This document shows, piece by piece, positions 61,201 through 64,000 of a DNA stretch of 64,000 nt. The stretch is from assembly GCF_020740795.1 (NCBI RefSeq), contig NC_067301.1, forward strand, positions 4,092,001-4,156,000, read 5' to 3'. The position numbers and the translations under genes are program-made. How positions within the stretch are numbered: the stretch's first letter is position 1; the number at the start of each line of letters is the position of its first letter. The notes beneath the pieces were generated by a model. It made no database searches and had not been told where the DNA came from. It worked only from the letters and a program-made list of their open reading frames with translations. Source of the DNA: Apus apus (Eukaryota > Chordata > Aves > Apodiformes > Apodidae).

Positions 61201-61708
61201 GAAACTATTATCATCCCTCGTGTGCTTTCTGGAATACTAATATATTCTGATTGGGAAATGATGCTGTTCCTCTCCCATGCACCTCTCCAAGAGATACAGA
61301 ACTATCTTGTTGCAACAGATACTGTCCATCTTTACACTAGACTGAAAGTTACGCCGTGCTGCTCCCGGTGCTCCTACAAAGGCAAGACTTAGCCAAGGCA
61401 GACGTTACAACTAAACACTGACCAAGAAACATTTTTCCCACGCGAGTTACCGGCGTCTCCCACAGAGGACCAGACACCGTGCGCCAAACCGGGGCTGCCC
61501 GCAGCCGGGGCGACCAGATCTTCTGTTGTGTCGCCTGCGGACGTGACACCTGCCCACCCGACGGCTGCGGCGCACCTGGACGGGGGAGTGACTTCACCTG
61601 CCACGAAAACGCAGCCACTGCCGGGGAGGGACACGGCCGCCACCGCCAAACAGGGTGCCACATGACGTAAGACGTGATGCCAGAAAATTAAGAAGGCACC
61701 TCCCGTAC
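58266..61708 (-). other. CTNNBIP1: CTNNBIP1 probable first intron
   Basis: About 3.4 kb or more, from the candidate exon at 58265 to the first-exon donors in CpG island 2. AT-rich, with a G/T-rich stretch at 60960-61004; CpG density rises from about 61.35 kb. No gene is recognised. Confidence 0.55.
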
Positions 61709-62660
61709 CTGTGCCGCGGGGCCACGGCCTGCCAGCGCGCACGGCCGCTCGGCCGCCGCCGCCGGGCCCGGGCAGGTCAGGGGCCGCGGCCCCGGGCCGG
61801 GCTCCACGCCGGGGAGGGGGCGCCGGCCCCGGCAGGGCGGCGCAGAGGCCCGGGGCCGGCGGAGCGGCGCCCCGGCCCGGGCGAGCGCCTTTGTTCCCGG
61901 CCGGGCTCGGAGCACAAAGGGCAGCCGCGCTCACCTGCGTGCGGGGCCGGGCCGGCCCCGGCGGTCCTGCGGCTCGGGCGGTGGCGGCAGCGGGGCGCGG
62001 GCGGGTGCAGCGGAGCCGTGCCGAGCCCTGCCGAGCCGAGCGGCCGCCTCCTCCGTCGTGACTCACCGCGGCGGCCCAAGGCGGGAGGGAGGAGGTGCCT
62101 GGGCGGCTCCGGGGGAGGGACCCGCCGCGTCCCGGGGCCCAGGGCAGCGGCGGCGCCGCAGGCACCTCCCGCCCGCCGCGGGAGGAAGGGGCGGGGCGGG
62201 GCCCAGGGGGCGGGGTCCCCGGGAAAGAGGCGGGGCCGGCGGGGAAGGGGCGGGGCCTGCGCGGCACCGGCGGGTGCGGGGAGCGGTGCGGGGAGCGGTG
62301 CGGGGAGCGGTGCGGGGAGCGGTGCGGGGAGCGGTGCGGGGAGCGGTGCGGGGAGCGGTGCGGGGAGCGGTGCGGGGAGCGGTGCGGGGAGCGGTGCGGG
62401 GAGCGGGCCCGATCTGAGCCGGGCTCCCCGGGGGCGGGAGGGCAGGGAACCGCCGGCCCTCATCGGCTGCCACCCGCCCGCTACGGGCTGCGGATCCCCC
62501 CACAGCGACAGGGCTGCTCCATCGCGACAGGTGACAGCCGAGGCGCGGGCGGCAGAGGGGGCACGCTGCCCAGCTGCTGGGATCAGCCATCCGCTTACCT
62601 TAACAAACAGCCTCTGCATCAGACTCCGGAATGATGTGGTGCGAGTGTCTCCGTGACCTC
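61690..62660. promoter_or_regulatory. CTNNBIP1: CpG island 2: probable CTNNBIP1 promoter and first exon
   Basis: A 1-kb block of very high GC and CpG upstream of CTNNBIP1, with several GGGGCGGGG-type (Sp1/KLF) boxes near 62190-62260. On the minus strand it has four consensus-like donors: CACAG|GTACGG (exon end 61709), CGCAG|GTGAGC (61935), CGCG|GTGAGT (62067) and TTAAG|GTAAGC (62599). Any of these could end a first exon, so alternative first exons are likely. The exact start is not visible. Long open frames across it on both strands come from its composition and its 12-bp repeat. Confidence 0.8.
62273..62404. repeat. 12-bp GC minisatellite, 11 perfect copies
   Basis: Eleven uninterrupted identical copies of GGTGCGGGGAGC (132 bp) inside CpG island 2. 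The unit carries a GGGG tract every 12 nt on the plus strand, so quadruplex formation is possible. As a multiple of three it opens all six frames (GAGS, CGER, APLP and PRTA-type repeats). Perfect identity means recent expansion and probable polymorphism; collapse or expansion in assembly is also possible. Confidence 0.97.
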
Positions 62661-64000
62661 CCGCTGTCCCTCGAGCTGTCCTGGCCAGGGAGCAGCGCTG
62701 AGGAGCACAACCCCTCTGGTGCCGGTGTTAAACACATCAGACTCAGATAAATTAATTCTAAAAAAATAACTTAACAAAATAAGACAGAAGCCATCAAAGG
62801 TTCATCACCCCTGCTCCATCCCTGATCCCTGGTATTTTGGTTTCCCAGTAAGGCTTTACAGCACTGCTGCTCACATTGGTGGGTCAGCAAGGGACACAAA
62901 ATTCCTGAAGATAAAAACATTTTGTGTACTGAGTGTTATTTAATAAAATGCATCTGTTTTCTACTCAGTGTTTAACTTAATTGCATAAAAATAGTCACAG
63001 TAATGAAATAGGTGGCACTTCCTTTAACAGCTTGCTACTTAATGACATCAAAGCCCATTGGCACTGAAATCCATACCCCACTGCCAGTTAATGAAGGTCT
63101 TAACATGAAAGACTGTGCAAAGAGCAAACCCAAGCTGCTGACAGGAACAGGAATGGTGCAAATATGCTGGGATCTGAGATCACTAGCACATACCCACGGC
63201 ACAGCAGGCAGTAATGATTATTAATTATTTAAGAAAAGAACATAAGAGCTCCAGCATAAACTGAAAGAAATATGCAGAAGCATTGCTCTGGGATCCTCCA
63301 GCTGGATTACTGTTAATTAGCACAGTACATGAGTCTGAGGGAAAGATCTAAAAGCATCTTATGCTAGTAGGAGCATATAATTAAGCCATCATTTGCATCT
63401 TAGCAATAGTATGAATTTCCTTACTGATAACATCATGGGCAAAACACCATTTTATGACTAAGTATTGTCTAGCTCTCCTAATTTAGCTGACTGTATAACA
63501 GTGTAATACAATCTTAGGTAACAGCAATTTAAGACCCTGAATTTATTTAGAAAGGGTTTTAGAGATAAATACTATAAGGCTTCCTCTACCCTTAGAGAAT
63601 TTTAGATTTATTTTCTTAGAACACTGAGTCTAAATAAGCTTTGGTCCCTCCTCAGTCTGTTACCATCAAGCTTACTGAGACATTCAGCTATAAGGTGACA
63701 TCTTGCCACTATAGTAGTCACTTCCATTGTCCTAAGACATGATGGATGCTCAGAAAACCTCTTAAATCCTAGCTCTGCAACAGATTTAGTAGAATATTGG
63801 GAATACACAGACCTTCACAAAGTAAACAGCACATTCAAGTGCCCTGCACTCGATCAAATCTTATCTTACCAATTGTCACCCTACTTGCCCCAACCACAAA
63901 ATGAGAATCATACAGATTAGCGGCAGCAGGGGAATATCAGGAAGTTGAATTATCTAAAGGTTAAGCCTTTCTAATATTTTTACAAGTATTGTATAAAGAT
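62661..64000. other. Right-hand flank, no gene seen
   Basis: 1.3 kb of AT-rich sequence beyond CpG island 2. From conserved synteny the 3' end of LZIC would be expected further right, but no LZIC coding residues are visible. No repeat family is recognised. ACTTCCTTTAACAGC-type unique sequence and short chance frames only. Confidence 0.7.

Noticed and set aside
61389..62656. Long open frames (up to 333 codons) on both strands in CpG island 2
   Set aside because: Kept open by GC content and by the 12-bp repeat, a multiple of three. No domain is recognisable and no start or splice pattern fits.
62661..64000. 3' end of LZIC, expected next by synteny
   Set aside because: No LZIC residues, stop-codon exon or convincing poly(A) context was recognised. 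It probably lies beyond the window.

Overview
This is a piece of a vertebrate nuclear genome, almost certainly from a bird. It has large introns bounded by GT-AG splice sites, AT-rich non-coding DNA, two sharp CpG islands, few repeats, and several 3' ends of CR1 LINEs (the main avian repeat). There is no bacterial, viral or organellar gene. Nearly all long open frames are chance, especially in the two GC-rich islands.

Two genes can be identified, both on the minus strand, in the order known from human 1p36.22. (1) CLSTN1 (calsyntenin-1): only its 5' end is here. Exon 1 (signal peptide, 13564-13642) lies in the first CpG island (about 12.88-14.12 kb), exon 2 is at 5063-5185, and the rest lies beyond the left edge. 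(2) CTNNBIP1 (ICAT, inhibitor of beta-catenin and TCF): the whole 81-residue coding sequence is present in three exons (43579-43674, 43021-43111, 31693-31751). Its 3' UTR probably ends near 29.9 kb and its promoter is probably the second CpG island (about 61.69-62.66 kb).

Two further exons upstream of the CTNNBIP1 start codon are proposed from sequence alone: 58186-58265 and 46496-46558. Each has a strong acceptor and donor on the minus strand and an unusual density of CpG for its surroundings. Joined to the start-codon exon they leave the ICAT frame open upstream of the known ATG, and the first also carries a complete 7-codon upstream ORF in another frame. This is the most interesting point in the window and needs transcript evidence.

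Layout from left to right: CLSTN1 intron 2 (partial), exon 2, intron 1 with a 57-bp tandem duplication, then exon 1 and CpG island 1 with a 15-bp minisatellite, a YY1-type site and plus-strand splice donors. Next is an intergenic stretch of about 15.8 kb with CR1, ancient L3/MIR-like remnants and a CpG-dense candidate regulatory element near 23.3 kb. CTNNBIP1 follows (3' UTR, coding exons, 5' exons, with a CTCF-type motif in its last intron), then CpG island 2 with eleven perfect copies of a 12-bp repeat, and 1.3 kb of featureless DNA. The two genes are functionally separate: CLSTN1 encodes a neuronal membrane cargo adaptor and CTNNBIP1 a nuclear/cytosolic Wnt antagonist. Their proximity reflects conserved synteny, not an operon-like unit.
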